Of a DNA stretch of 64,000 nt, positions 30,954 through 42,771 are shown piece after piece. The DNA comes from Marinicauda algicola (GTDB taxonomy: Bacteria > Pseudomonadota > Alphaproteobacteria > Caulobacterales > Maricaulaceae). The notes under the pieces are model-generated. The model had not been told where the DNA came from, searched no databases, and worked only from the letters and a program-made list of their open reading frames with translations. Position numbers and translations under genes: made by a program. Numbering within the stretch: position 1 is the stretch's first letter; the number at the start of each line of letters is the position of its first letter. The stretch lies in the NCBI RefSeq assembly GCF_017161425.1, contig NZ_CP071057.1, positions 2,667,501 through 2,731,500 on the forward strand, written 5' to 3'.

Positions 30954-32208
30954 CCGCGGATCTGTCCCTCTCCGTGCACGACATACTTGTTCGTGGTCAG
31001 CTGCGCCGCGCCGACCGGTCCGCGCGCGTGCAGGCGTCCCGTGGCGATGCCGATCTCGCCGCCATAGCCGAACTCGCCGCCATCGGAGAAGGCCGAGCTC
31101 GCATTGTGCATGATCACCGCCGCGTCGATGCCGGAGATCATGCGCTGCGCCGTCGTCTCGTCCTCGGTCACGATCACCTCGGTATGGCCCGAGCCGTGGC
31201 GGGCGATATGGTCCATCGCCGCATCGGCGCCGTCGACCACGCGCACCGACAGGATGGCGTCGAGATACTCGGTGTCCCAGTCCTCCTCGCTCGCGGCGTT
31301 CATGGACGGCACGATGGAGCGCGCCGCCTCGTCGCCGCGCAGCTCGCAGCCCTTCTCTTCCAGCGCCCGGGCGAGACGGGGAAGCAGGTCGCTCGCGCAG
31401 GCGCGGTCGATCAGCAGGGTCTCGGCGGCATTGCACACGCCGGTGCGGCGCATCTTGGAATCCAGCACGATGTCGATCGCCTTCCTCGCATCGGCGCGCG
31501 CATCGACATAGACATGGCAGATGCCGTCGAGATGGGACAGCACCGGCACCTTGGCGTGCTCGCGCACGTGGGCGATGAGCGGCTTGCCGCCGCGCGGGAT
31601 GACGAGATCGGCCCCGCCCTCGTCGAGGGCGAGGAGCGCCGTCACCCAGCCCCGGCCGGCATCGGGCGGGGTCTGCACCGTGCCCTCGGGCAATCCGGCC
31701 TCGGCGAGGCCCGTCCTGACCGCCTTGACGATCTCTTGCGTCGTGCCGGCCGCTTCGGACCCGCCGCGCAGGATGACGCCATTGCCCGCGCGCACGCACA
31801 GAGCCGCGGCGTCGGCAGCCACGTTGGGACGGCTCTCGAAGATCACGCCGATGACGCCGAGCGGGATGGAGACCTCCGCGATCTCGAGCCCGTTCGGACG
31901 CGTCCAGCGGCGCTTTTCCACGCCGACCGGATCGTCCTGCTCGGCGATCGTGGCGACGCCGTCGGCGACCGCGTTCAGGCGTTCCTCGTCGAGCGTCAGC
32001 CGGTCGGCGAAGGCCTTGTCGGCGCCCTTTTGCCTCGCCGCTTCGACTTCCCGGGCGTTGGCCGCGAGGATGTCGGCGGAGGCCGCGCGGATGGCCTGCG
32101 CCATGGCCTTCAGCGCCCGCGTGCGGCCCTCCTCGCCTGCGGCCTGGAGCGCGGCGGCTCCGGCGCGGGCTTCGGCGCACATGCGGGCCATGTCGGTCAT
32201 GTAATCCA

Positions 32209-32209
<1 letters not shown>
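30950..32209 (-). CDS. proA: gamma-glutamyl phosphate reductase
   Basis: ProA reduces gamma-glutamyl phosphate to glutamate semialdehyde, the second step of proline synthesis. The 419 residues carry the aldehyde dehydrogenase-like fold with NGLEIAEVSIPLGVIGVIFE, RPNVAADAAALCVRAGNG, ILRGGSEA, and the catalytic Cys in RRTGVCNAAETLLID. Overlaps proB by one base at its start (TAATG) and nadD by four at its end, showing tight translational coupling of proB-proA-nadD. Confidence 0.97.
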
Positions 32210-34433
<2,224 letters not shown>

Positions 34434-34455
34434 TCATCCAGATTGGGTCGCGGCC

Positions 34456-35022
34456 TTATAGACCCGGTTCATGCCGCAAGGCCATGCGCCGGCAGGGTGC
34501 GCTTGCGAGCCGGCCGAGCGAGAAGGCCCTCACCGTCTCGCCGGTGTGAACGAAGCCGAGCTTCTCCAGCACCCGGCCCGAGGCCGGATTGTCTTCGAAA
34601 TAGCCGGCGGTGATGGTTTCGATCCCCCGCGTCTTCGCCTCTGCGAGCAGGGCCTGTCCGGCCCGCGTCGCCACGCCTGCGCCCCAGGCGAAGGGCGCGA
34701 TCCAGTAGCCGAACTCGAACGCGCCGTCGCGGCGGGGATGAAGCCCGGCGAGCCCGAGGCGCCGCCCGCTCGCGGTCTCGACCAGGCGCACGATGTCGCC
34801 CCGGGTGTGCTCGCGCGCCCGCATCGAGAGGATGAAGCCCTCCGCCGCAAGCACGGGCTGGGGGCTCGGGATCAGGGCGCACATGCGCGCGACCTCCGGC
34901 CGTCCGGCCTCGCGGGCGATGAAGCCCGCATCGTCGAGACAGACCCGACGTAGGGTCAGATCCCCCGTTTTCAACTCGTTTTGCTGCGATGCAGCATAAG
35001 CTGCACTGTGATCGTCCGCCAT
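34456..35022 (-). CDS. GNAT family N-acetyltransferase
   Basis: A 188-residue protein of the RimJ/RimL-like GNAT fold: LTLRRVCLDDAGFIAREAGR, LAGLHPRRDGAFEFGYWIAP, the acetyl-CoA loop segment WGAGVATRAGQALLAEAKTR and YFEDNPASGRVLEKLGFVHT. The substrate cannot be told; ribosomal protein N-termini or small amines are typical. The ATG at 35022 (MADDHSAAY) is preferred over an in-frame start at 35064 that adds a poly-Pro stretch. Often seen between rpmA and obgE in alphaproteobacteria. Confidence 0.9.
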   Translation of the reverse strand: MADDHSAAYAASQQNELKTGDLTLRRVCLDDAGFIAREAGRPEVARMCALIPSPQPVLAAEGFILSMRAREHTRGDIVRLVETASGRRLGLAGLHPRRDGAFEFGYWIAPFAWGAGVATRAGQALLAEAKTRGIETITAGYFEDNPASGRVLEKLGFVHTGETVRAFSLGRLASAPCRRMALRHEPGL

Positions 35023-35066
35023 GATCTGTCCCCGAGGCGGTGGCGGGGGAGAGCCGCCGGTCAAGC

Positions 35067-35096
35067 AAAAGGGGAGACGGCGATCCGTCTCCCCTT
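35067..35096 (-). terminator. terminator after rpmA, probably bidirectional
   Basis: Arms AAAGGGGAGACGG and CCGTCTCCCCTTT around CGAT. On the minus strand it is followed by TTTTGC, ending the rplU-rpmA operon ahead of the GNAT gene. Confidence 0.85.
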
Positions 35097-35167
35097 TGAA
35101 ATCCCGTGTCGAGCTCGAGTTTTCCGGATCGCCCCCTGGTCAGGCGGGCGATCGGTTCTCCGTCGCC

Positions 35168-35437
35168 CTATTCAGCCGCTTCGGCAAGCGGGTTGACCGA
35201 GACATAGGTGCGGTCGTTCTGCTTCTTGGTGAAGCTCACCCGGCCTTCGGTCAGCGCGAACAGCGTGTGGTCCTTGCCCATGCCGACATTGTCGCCGGCG
35301 AAGTACTTGGTGCCGCGCTGGCGCACGATGATGTTGCCCGGAATGACTTCCTGGCCGCCGAATTTCTTGACGCCGAGGCGCCGGCCGATCGAGTCGCGGC
35401 CGTTACGGGACGAACCGCCTGCCTTCTTGTGAGCCAT
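35168..35437 (-). CDS. rpmA: 50S ribosomal protein L27
   Basis: L27 reaches into the peptidyl-transferase centre of the ribosome. The 89-residue protein begins [20 protein letters not shown], the family signature, with [20 protein letters not shown] and [20 protein letters not shown] following. There is no N-terminal cleavable extension of the kind seen in Firmicutes. It follows rplU by 32 bases. Confidence 0.98.
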   Translation of the reverse strand: MAHKKAGGSSRNGRDSIGRRLGVKKFGGQEVIPGNIIVRQRGTKYFAGDNVGMGKDHTLFALTEGRVSFTKKQNDRTYVSVNPLAEAAE

Positions 35438-35469
35438 GATCTGCTCTCCTTATCCGTTCTTCGACCGGC

Positions 35470-36099
35470 TTACTTGCCGGCGAGGCCCTTGGCCTCGTTG
35501 ATCCAGTCGCCTTTTTCGGCCTTCGCCTTGAGGCCGGAGATCTCGGCGTCGAGCCGGTCGAGATCCGCCTCGGTCCAGGACGCGATCTGGGCATAGCTCG
35601 TCACGCCGGCCTCGATCAGCTTCTGCTCCAGCGCCGGACCGATGCCGGTCAGGGCCTTAAGGTCGTCGCCGGCGGCGGCCTTCTTCGAGGCGGCCGGGGT
35701 CGGGGCCGACTTCTCGGCGGTCTTGGCGGCGGGCTCGGCCTTCTCGGCCTTCGGCTTGGCGCTCGCCTTGGTCTTCGGCTTGGCGCCGGGCATCACGATC
35801 TCGGAGATCGAGACGACGGCCTGCCACTGCCGGTGACCCTTGGTGCGGCGATAGTTCTGGCGGCGGCGCTTCTTGAAGACGAGGACCTTCTTGCCCTTGC
35901 GCACGTCGACGAGCTCGCCCATCACCTGGGCGCCCTCGACGGTGGGGCTGCCGACGGTCACGCCGTCTTCCCCGCCGAGCATGAGGACCTCGTCGAACGC
36001 GACCGTGTCACCGGCCTCGCCCTCGAGCTTCTCGATCACCAGCTTGTCGCCTTCGGCAACGCGGTACTGCTTGCCGCCGGTCTTGATCACCGCGTACAT
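35470..36099 (-). CDS. rplU: 50S ribosomal protein L21 with C-terminal helix-hairpin-helix extension
   Basis: The first about 100 residues are L21 (MYAVIKTGGKQYRVAEGDKL, DEVLMLGGEDGVTVGSPTVE, KKRRRQNYRRTKGHRQ), which binds 23S rRNA domain I. Standard L21 is about 103 residues; this one has 209. The extra part is a Lys/Ala/Pro-rich linker (about 110-150) and a helix-hairpin-helix-like domain (LKALTGIGPALEQKLIEAGV, YAQIASWTEADLDRLDAEIS). Such tails occur in other alphaproteobacterial L21 proteins; their role is not known. First gene of rplU-rpmA. Confidence 0.95.
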   Translation of the reverse strand: MYAVIKTGGKQYRVAEGDKLVIEKLEGEAGDTVAFDEVLMLGGEDGVTVGSPTVEGAQVMGELVDVRKGKKVLVFKKRRRQNYRRTKGHRQWQAVVSISEIVMPGAKPKTKASAKPKAEKAEPAAKTAEKSAPTPAASKKAAAGDDLKALTGIGPALEQKLIEAGVTSYAQIASWTEADLDRLDAEISGLKAKAEKGDWINEAKGLAGK

Positions 36100-36242
36100 C
36101 GTATCTGTCCTTTTCCTCGATCCCGTGCGAAGCGCGTCTTGCGCCCACCGGGGTCCTTTTTCTTCGCCGCTTGTGGTTCAAGGCCGGCGTTGTCAAAACG
36201 AGACGCGGCCCGTGTCCGAAGGCACGGGCGCGCGGGAGCGGG

Positions 36243-36272
36243 CATTTAGACTCGAACACACCCGCGGGTCAA
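36243..36272 (-). promoter_or_regulatory. candidate promoter of rplU-rpmA
   Basis: Minus-strand TTGACC (36272-36267), 18-base spacer, TAAATG (36248-36243). A GC-rich hairpin (CCCGTG/CACGGG) follows in the leader before the rplU start at 36099. Only the -35 box is a good match. Confidence 0.4.
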
Positions 36273-36335
36273 TTGCCCGGTGCTGAAAAGGCCTTCGAGA
36301 ACTCCCGGCCGCGGCGGGCGCAGGCCGGAGGTCGC

Positions 36336-36632
36336 TCAGCTCGGGCCGCGGCTCTGGGACGGCAGGACGACATTCGTGTCTTCCTGGCGGTGCTCGATGA
36401 AGCGCTGGGCCGACTCTTCCATCTCCGCCCACTCCTCATGCGTCAGGCAGACGCGCCGGGTCTGGCGGCTTCCGGTGATGATGACGTTGTCGCAGCGCAC
36501 GCGCTCGCCATCGGAATTCACGCCCGTGGCCTGTCCTGCGTCGACCAGCGCCTGGCGGTCGGTCTGGCTGGCGCAGGCGCCCACCAGGAGCAGCGTACCT
36601 GCGGCCAAGGCCGCGCTTGCCATGAAGTTCAT
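36336..36632 (-). CDS. small exported lipoprotein, function unknown
   Basis: A 98-residue protein. The ATG at 36632 opens a lipoprotein signal (MNFMASAALAAGTLLLVGAC) with lipobox VGAC; an upstream in-frame ATG at 36788 would bury the signal and is rejected. The mature part holds two Cys (VRCDNVIITGSRQTRRVCLT) followed by a helix (HEEWAEMEESAQRFIEHRQE). This resembles small hypothetical proteins seen in marine alphaproteobacteria with the pattern C-x-n-I-x-GSR-x3-RVC; no function is known. Next to tRNA-Ser, on the opposite strand. Confidence 0.75.
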   Translation of the reverse strand: MNFMASAALAAGTLLLVGACASQTDRQALVDAGQATGVNSDGERVRCDNVIITGSRQTRRVCLTHEEWAEMEESAQRFIEHRQEDTNVVLPSQSRGPS

Positions 36633-36806
36633 TCCTCTCTCTCCCCTTTTTCTCTGCGCGCGGTGCAAGGCGCTTACCGGCTCTGACATCTGGGGATTTT
36701 GGCGTACGGGTGAGCGCAAGGCAACAACTTTCGGGTTCTCGCGCCGGGCGGGCATGGCGGACGGGAACAGGCGGAGATGGCGCTGCATCGCGCGTCCACC
36801 GGCCGC

Positions 36807-36835
36807 TTGTAGTTTGCCCCCGCTCCGACTAAGTT
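36807..36835 (+). promoter_or_regulatory. candidate promoter of tRNA-Ser
   Basis: TTGTAG at 36807-36812, 17-base spacer, TAAGTT at 36830-36835, ending 13 bases before the tRNA. Confidence 0.4.
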
Positions 36836-36848
36836 CCGCCCTCCCCGC

Positions 36849-38554
<1,706 letters not shown>

Positions 38555-38558
<4 letters not shown>

Positions 38559-38953
38559 CGCCGCCCTCCCGCCGCCCTCTTGGGTTTGGCAGGCTTTGTG
38601 AGCGGCAGCTCTAGTTCAACCATGTCATGCACGACCTTCGGCGCGAGCTTGCGGCCTTCGCCGGATTCCATGCGGACGAGCCCGTAGCTCGCCATCTTCT
38701 TCAACGTGCGCGACAGGTTGGATTTGGCTCGGCCGGTGATCTCGGCCAGTTCCTCAAGCGAGCTTGGCGCTTGCTCCGCGATGACGCGCAGCAATTCGCG
38801 GTTTCCCGCCGAGAGAACCTGCGCAAAGGATTCGGTAGAGGTGAACCACACCTTCGGATCGTCGGGCGCCGGCTTTTCCTCGCCACGCGCGATCCGCATG
38901 GTGCGGGCCTTCATCTCCTCGTAGTCGGCGATTCCGACCTTCAGCGTCGTCAT
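38555..38953 (-). CDS. HTH antitoxin, TumA-like
   Basis: A 132-residue DNA-binding protein with a MarR/ArsR-like winged helix: NRELLRVIAEQAPSSLEELA, then EITGRAKSNLSRTLKKMASY and GLVRMESGEGRKLAPKVV. This matches the HTH antitoxin partner of TumE-type toxins. It overlaps the upstream toxin gene by four bases (ATGA), toxin first, which is the reverse of many type II pairs but known for this family. It likely binds its own promoter and neutralises the toxin; both are inferences. Its end overlaps the recombinase start. Confidence 0.75.
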
Positions 38954-39321
38954 GGGATCACGCCTCGCTCCTTCAACACAGCATCCACCGCCTGCCAGAA
39001 GTCGGCCAGCAGCGTGGCCGCATCCTGGTAGTCGTAAGGCCTCACGGTCCGAAGCCTGTGGCGATGATCCAACGGCTCGCCCCGTTTCCCTCGTCCGACC
39101 GGATGGGCGTTGTCGAAGCCAACCAGCCGTTCGCCCGAAGGCCCGTGAAGCGTGAGCGAGTAGTCAAGGCCGTGCTGCTTTTCCGGCGAGGCCGGAACGC
39201 GCGTGACGACGAACTTCACCCAATGACCGCCTTCGGGATCGACGACGAGCACTTGGCCGTCGAGGTCCAGAAGCGCGTCGAGGCTCGGATCGCGACCCTC
39301 GCTCATCGGTTTAGTTATCAT
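38950..39321 (-). CDS. TumE-like (DUF6516) toxin
   Basis: A 123-residue basic protein resembling the TumE/DUF6516 toxins: DYSLTLHGPSGERLVGFDNA, HPVGRGKRGEPLDHRHRLRT, VRPYDYQDAATLLADFWQAV. The central FDNA plus HRHR block is the recognisable family pattern. With the overlapping HTH gene downstream it forms a toxin-antitoxin pair that could stabilise the element in the host. Two starts are possible, ATG at 39321 or at 39306 (MSEGRDPSLDALL); the second lacks an obvious better ribosome-binding site. Target unknown. Confidence 0.7.
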   Translation of the reverse strand: MITKPMSEGRDPSLDALLDLDGQVLVVDPEGGHWVKFVVTRVPASPEKQHGLDYSLTLHGPSGERLVGFDNAHPVGRGKRGEPLDHRHRLRTVRPYDYQDAATLLADFWQAVDAVLKERGVIP

Positions 39322-39349
39322 CCACAGATAACATCGTCAAGCCCTCCTG

Positions 39350-39601
39350 TCAGGACGGCCCGAACAGCTCGTCGAACAGATCGCCGAACCACGCCTCGAA
39401 CACATCGACTTCGGCTTCTGTGACGGGCACGCGCTCGGGCCAGTCATCGACGACGCGCCAGGTTTCGACCGAGACTGACGACGGATGACCGCGCTTCGGC
39501 GTCGGCTCTTGGGTGTAGTAGTCATAGAGATCGTCCGGCAGGGCGCCGGGGATCGGACGACGCGGTCGGCCCTTGCGGCGATGAGCGCGCGATCGTGGCA
39601 T
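39350..39601 (-). CDS. hypothetical acidic protein next to DUF2274 gene
   Basis: An 83-residue protein with a basic N-terminus (MPRSRAHRRKGRPRRPIPGA) and an acidic C-terminal half (TEAEVDVFEAWFGDLFDELF). No recognised domain. It follows the DUF2274 gene by two bases and precedes the toxin gene, so it probably belongs to the conjugation operon. The amphipathic acidic tail suggests a protein-binding segment, nothing more. Confidence 0.6.
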   Translation of the reverse strand: MPRSRAHRRKGRPRRPIPGALPDDLYDYYTQEPTPKRGHPSSVSVETWRVVDDWPERVPVTEAEVDVFEAWFGDLFDELFGPS

Positions 39602-39603
39602 CG

Positions 39604-39831
39604 CTATTTCGTATTCGCCGCGCGCCGCGTCTTCGGGAAGCCGCGATCCGTCGCGATGAAGCGCTCCAGCATGGGTGCGATCAAGCGGACAGGATCGGCG
39701 GCGGGCTGGCCGGTTTCACGCGCCAGCGCCTCGGCGTAAGCGACAAGATCGCGGTGAAGCGCGGCGGGAAGCTCCAACGAGACCTTGACGGGTTTGTCGT
39801 CGGCGAGCGGGCCGAGCTTGAGCTTGCTCAT
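39604..39831 (-). CDS. DUF2274 protein (trbI-linked)
   Basis: A 75-residue protein that reads as DUF2274: LKLGPLADDKPVKVSLELPA, ALHRDLVAYAEALARETGQP and APMLERFIATDRGF. DUF2274 genes sit directly after trbI in alphaproteobacterial conjugative elements, which fits here: the ATG overlaps the trbI stop by four bases. The fold looks like a ribbon-helix-helix-type DNA-binding protein, so a regulatory role in transfer is plausible. Confidence 0.85.
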   Translation of the reverse strand: MSKLKLGPLADDKPVKVSLELPAALHRDLVAYAEALARETGQPAADPVRLIAPMLERFIATDRGFPKTRRAANTK

Positions 39832-41039
39832 GGCGATGCTCCGTAGGGTTCGAGGACGAGATCGCGGGTGACGATGACGCGGACGGGATAGCCTGGACGG
39901 ATCGTGAGCGTCGGCGCGATGTTGAGTTGCCTGCGGACGATCTGCTGGCCGGCGTCGTTGATGGTGTCCTGGCCGCCATCGCGGATCGCGCGAAGCAGCC
40001 GATCGTCGTCATCGACGGCGAGTTCGGCGCCGACGGCGAGCAAGGTCGAGACGCCAGCGGCCTTGGCGAGATCGAGCCAATGATAATCAACGCCGTCCTC
40101 GAGACCGGCATAGCCTTGCGTGTCTGCGCCTGGCTGGCGCTCCAGCACGATCGAGCGGCCATTCGGGAAGATCAGCCTGTTCCAGACCAGCAGCACGCGG
40201 CGCTGCCCGAATCCGACATCATTGCTGTATTCGCCGATGATGCGCGTGCCCTGGGGTACGAGCAGGATGCGGCCGGTGGGACTGTCGTAGATGTTCTCCG
40301 TCACCTGCGCCGTGATCTGACCGGGAAGATCGGAGCGGATGCCGGTGATGAGCGCGGCGGCGATGATGGAGCCTGCCTGCAGAACATAAGGTGATGCTGG
40401 CGCAACCACGCGATCGAGCGCGACCGTGCGGCGGTCGACCGCGCCATTGAGGAACGCGACCTGTCGCTCCTGCGCCGTGGGCTGGGAGGGCTGCGGCGCG
40501 AGGCCGAGATTGGCGAGCGAGGGTTGAACCGGCGCGACCGTGTCGGGCGATGCCGCAAGCGGCGGTCTCGTTCGCGTCTCTGTGGACGCGAACAACCGCG
40601 CGGTGCGCGCCGCCTCCAGTTCCTGCAGACGGCGCTGCTCCTCCGGGTCAGCGGCAGGACCGGCGACCCGTGGCGGGACGACGGGCTGTCCCCGGTTCTG
40701 GGCGTCGAGGATCGGACGACCGAGATCGCCGGGGAGCGGTGGGCCGAGGATCGGCCCGGTATAGTCGCGCGGCAGCCCTGAAAGGCCGTCGGCCGTGGAG
40801 CGGTTCTCGGTGGAGTAAAGCTCCTCGTTTCTCGTGCCGGTATCGCGCGTCTGGAGCGCATAAATCAGCGCGCCGCCGACGCCGACGCAGACTATGACGC
40901 CGAGGCTGGCGAGCACCTTGCGCGACAGGCGCGTGACGCGCGGCGCTTCGGCGCGGAGCTGCATAGGCGCGACGACGTCGGCTGGCGAGCCTGTCAGCGG
41001 GGCGCCTTCATCTGCTTCACGGCGCTCGTCCTCGCTCAT
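39828..41039 (-). CDS. trbI: conjugal transfer protein TrbI (VirB10-type)
   Basis: TrbI is the VirB10-like protein spanning inner and outer membranes in the type IV secretion channel. The 403 residues show a cytoplasmic N-terminus, one membrane segment (LASLGVIVCVGVGGALIYAL, about 45-64), a Pro-rich periplasmic stretch, and the VirB10 domain (PYVLQAGSIIAAALITGIRS, GRILLVPQGTRIIGEYSNDV, GQRRVLLVWNRLIFPNGRSI). Overlaps trbG and the DUF2274 gene by four bases on each side. Confidence 0.95.
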   Translation of the reverse strand: MSEDERREADEGAPLTGSPADVVAPMQLRAEAPRVTRLSRKVLASLGVIVCVGVGGALIYALQTRDTGTRNEELYSTENRSTADGLSGLPRDYTGPILGPPLPGDLGRPILDAQNRGQPVVPPRVAGPAADPEEQRRLQELEAARTARLFASTETRTRPPLAASPDTVAPVQPSLANLGLAPQPSQPTAQERQVAFLNGAVDRRTVALDRVVAPASPYVLQAGSIIAAALITGIRSDLPGQITAQVTENIYDSPTGRILLVPQGTRIIGEYSNDVGFGQRRVLLVWNRLIFPNGRSIVLERQPGADTQGYAGLEDGVDYHWLDLAKAAGVSTLLAVGAELAVDDDDRLLRAIRDGGQDTINDAGQQIVRRQLNIAPTLTIRPGYPVRVIVTRDLVLEPYGASP

Positions 41040-42085
41040 GACGACGGCCTCCCGTCGGTACGCACGATGCGCACGCGCCGCTGATTGCGGTCGGCGCCAA
41101 GGCGCAGTTCGGCCGCGGCGAACAGACGGTCGACGACCATGTACCGGCCGTTGACGCGGTAGTTCACCAGCTCCGAAGTGTCGCCCTCGGGACCGACGAT
41201 GAAGAGCGGCGGCATCTCGCCCTGGCCGATGCCGCGCGGGAACTCGATGAAGACCTGCCGGCCATCATCGAAGGCGCGCTGTGGTCGCCACGGCGCGCGG
41301 TCGCCTTCGATCGCGTAGCGGAAATTTACATTGGCGAGATCAACGCCGGTGGCGACGGGCCGCTGAGATTGCGCTTCCGCGTTCTGGCGGCGGAGCGCGA
41401 TGAGTTGGTCCTGCGGATACTGCCAGGAGACGGACGCCATGTAGGTGCGCTCGGTCGAGCGCAGCTCCATGTGATAGGTGCGCCGGTCGGTGTTGATGAC
41501 AAGATTGGTGGTGAGGCCCGTCCGCGTCGGCTTGACCAGGATGTGGATTTGCCGAGTCGCGCCCGCACCGCTCTCGGTGTCGCCGATGATCCAACGCACG
41601 GTGTCGCCTGCGGCGACCGGACCCGCGCCGACAAGATTCTCGCCGGGCTGAAGCGCGATGTCGGTGATCTGCCCAACGGCCGTATAGACCTGATAGAGCG
41701 CGCCCTGCGTGAAGGGGTAGACCTGCATCGAATTGATGAAGCCGTCGCGCACCGGCTGCACCCGCGCGGCGACGTTGGCCTGGTTCACACGGGCTGCGGG
41801 ATCGGTGGGTTCGGGCTCTCGGCGCGATTCCTCGACCGGCTGCAATTGTCCGGGAAGCGGCAAAGGGCGAGGCAGTTCGACCACGCGCACCGGCGACGGC
41901 GGGTCGGCCTGAAGCGTCGCGGGAATGGCGTTGTCGTAACTGATCTCTGGCGGCTTCTGCATCGTGGCGCAGCCCGCGAGCGCGGATGCGGAAATCAGGA
42001 GAACGGCCAGCGAGGAAGCCCGGAAGGGCTGCGGCTCGCGGAGGATAAAAGCCGGCCTCCCGGCTTTGCGGAAGGCAGGTGTCAT
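41036..42085 (-). CDS. trbG: conjugal transfer protein TrbG (VirB9-type)
   Basis: TrbG is the VirB9-like outer-membrane core protein. The ATG at 42085 overlaps the trbF stop (ATGA) and gives 349 residues; an upstream start would add seven residues. It has a lipoprotein-like signal (LAVLLISASALAGC), a Pro-rich linker, and VirB9 segments TQGALYQVYTAVGQITDIAL, GATRQIHILVKPTRTGLTTN, VNFRYAIEGDRAPWRPQRAF and PPLFIVGPEGDTSELVNYRV. P-type T4SS component. Confidence 0.95.
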   Translation of the reverse strand: MTPAFRKAGRPAFILREPQPFRASSLAVLLISASALAGCATMQKPPEISYDNAIPATLQADPPSPVRVVELPRPLPLPGQLQPVEESRREPEPTDPAARVNQANVAARVQPVRDGFINSMQVYPFTQGALYQVYTAVGQITDIALQPGENLVGAGPVAAGDTVRWIIGDTESGAGATRQIHILVKPTRTGLTTNLVINTDRRTYHMELRSTERTYMASVSWQYPQDQLIALRRQNAEAQSQRPVATGVDLANVNFRYAIEGDRAPWRPQRAFDDGRQVFIEFPRGIGQGEMPPLFIVGPEGDTSELVNYRVNGRYMVVDRLFAAAELRLGADRNQRRVRIVRTDGRPSS

Positions 42086-42771
42086 TGTCCAAGCTCCTTC
42101 GACCAATTGATTGCGTTGATGTAGATTCCGAGCGGATTGGCCCTGAGCCTTTCCGCATTGCGCGGCGGCTGCACGACGATGGTGAGGATCGCGGTCCAGC
42201 GTTCGGTCGCGGCAAGCTGGCCGTTCTCGTAGCGACGTTCGATCCAGGCGACGCGGAAGCTGTCGGGCGATGCGCGGATGACGCTCGATACTTCCACCGC
42301 GATCTGCTGGCGCCCGACCCTGGTGAAGGGGTCGTTCGCCCGTGCGTAGTCATTGAGCGCCGCCGCGCCCCGATCGGTGGTGAACTCGTAGGCGCGCAGC
42401 CAATTCTGGCGCACGACGATGGCGTCGGCCGGAATCGAGCGGACCTGCTCGATGAAGCGCGCCAGATGCCACGCCACTTGCGGATCGGTGGGACGATAGT
42501 CGGCGGCCGCCGGCGCGACCGCCTGCGCCTGGCCCAGAGCGTCCACCTGCACGACCCACGGCACGATGGTTCCGCGCGCCGATTGCCAGACCAAAGCGGA
42601 GGCAAAGCCCGCGGAGAGAAACAGGCAGCCGAACGCCATGAGGCGCCAGTTCTTCGCCTGCACGCGCGCGGAACCGATGCGCTCGTCCCAGACCTGCGCG
42701 GCCTTCTGGTAAGGTGTCTCGGGTTCCGGCGACTTGCCGTAATGGGTTGCGGGTCGCTTGAAGAAGCTCAT
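42082..42771 (-). CDS. trbF: conjugal transfer protein TrbF (VirB8-type)
   Basis: TrbF is the VirB8-like inner-membrane assembly factor. The 229 residues begin MSFFKRPATHYGKSPEPETP, typical of TrbF, followed by a single membrane helix (LMAFGCLFLSAGFASALVWQ, about 45-65) and the periplasmic NTF2-like domain (VPWVVQVDALGQAQAVAPAA, DPFTRVGRQQIAVEVSSVIR, NGQLAATERWTAILTIVVQP). Overlaps trbL and trbG by four bases each. Confidence 0.95.
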   Translation of the reverse strand: MSFFKRPATHYGKSPEPETPYQKAAQVWDERIGSARVQAKNWRLMAFGCLFLSAGFASALVWQSARGTIVPWVVQVDALGQAQAVAPAAADYRPTDPQVAWHLARFIEQVRSIPADAIVVRQNWLRAYEFTTDRGAAALNDYARANDPFTRVGRQQIAVEVSSVIRASPDSFRVAWIERRYENGQLAATERWTAILTIVVQPPRNAERLRANPLGIYINAINWSKELGQ

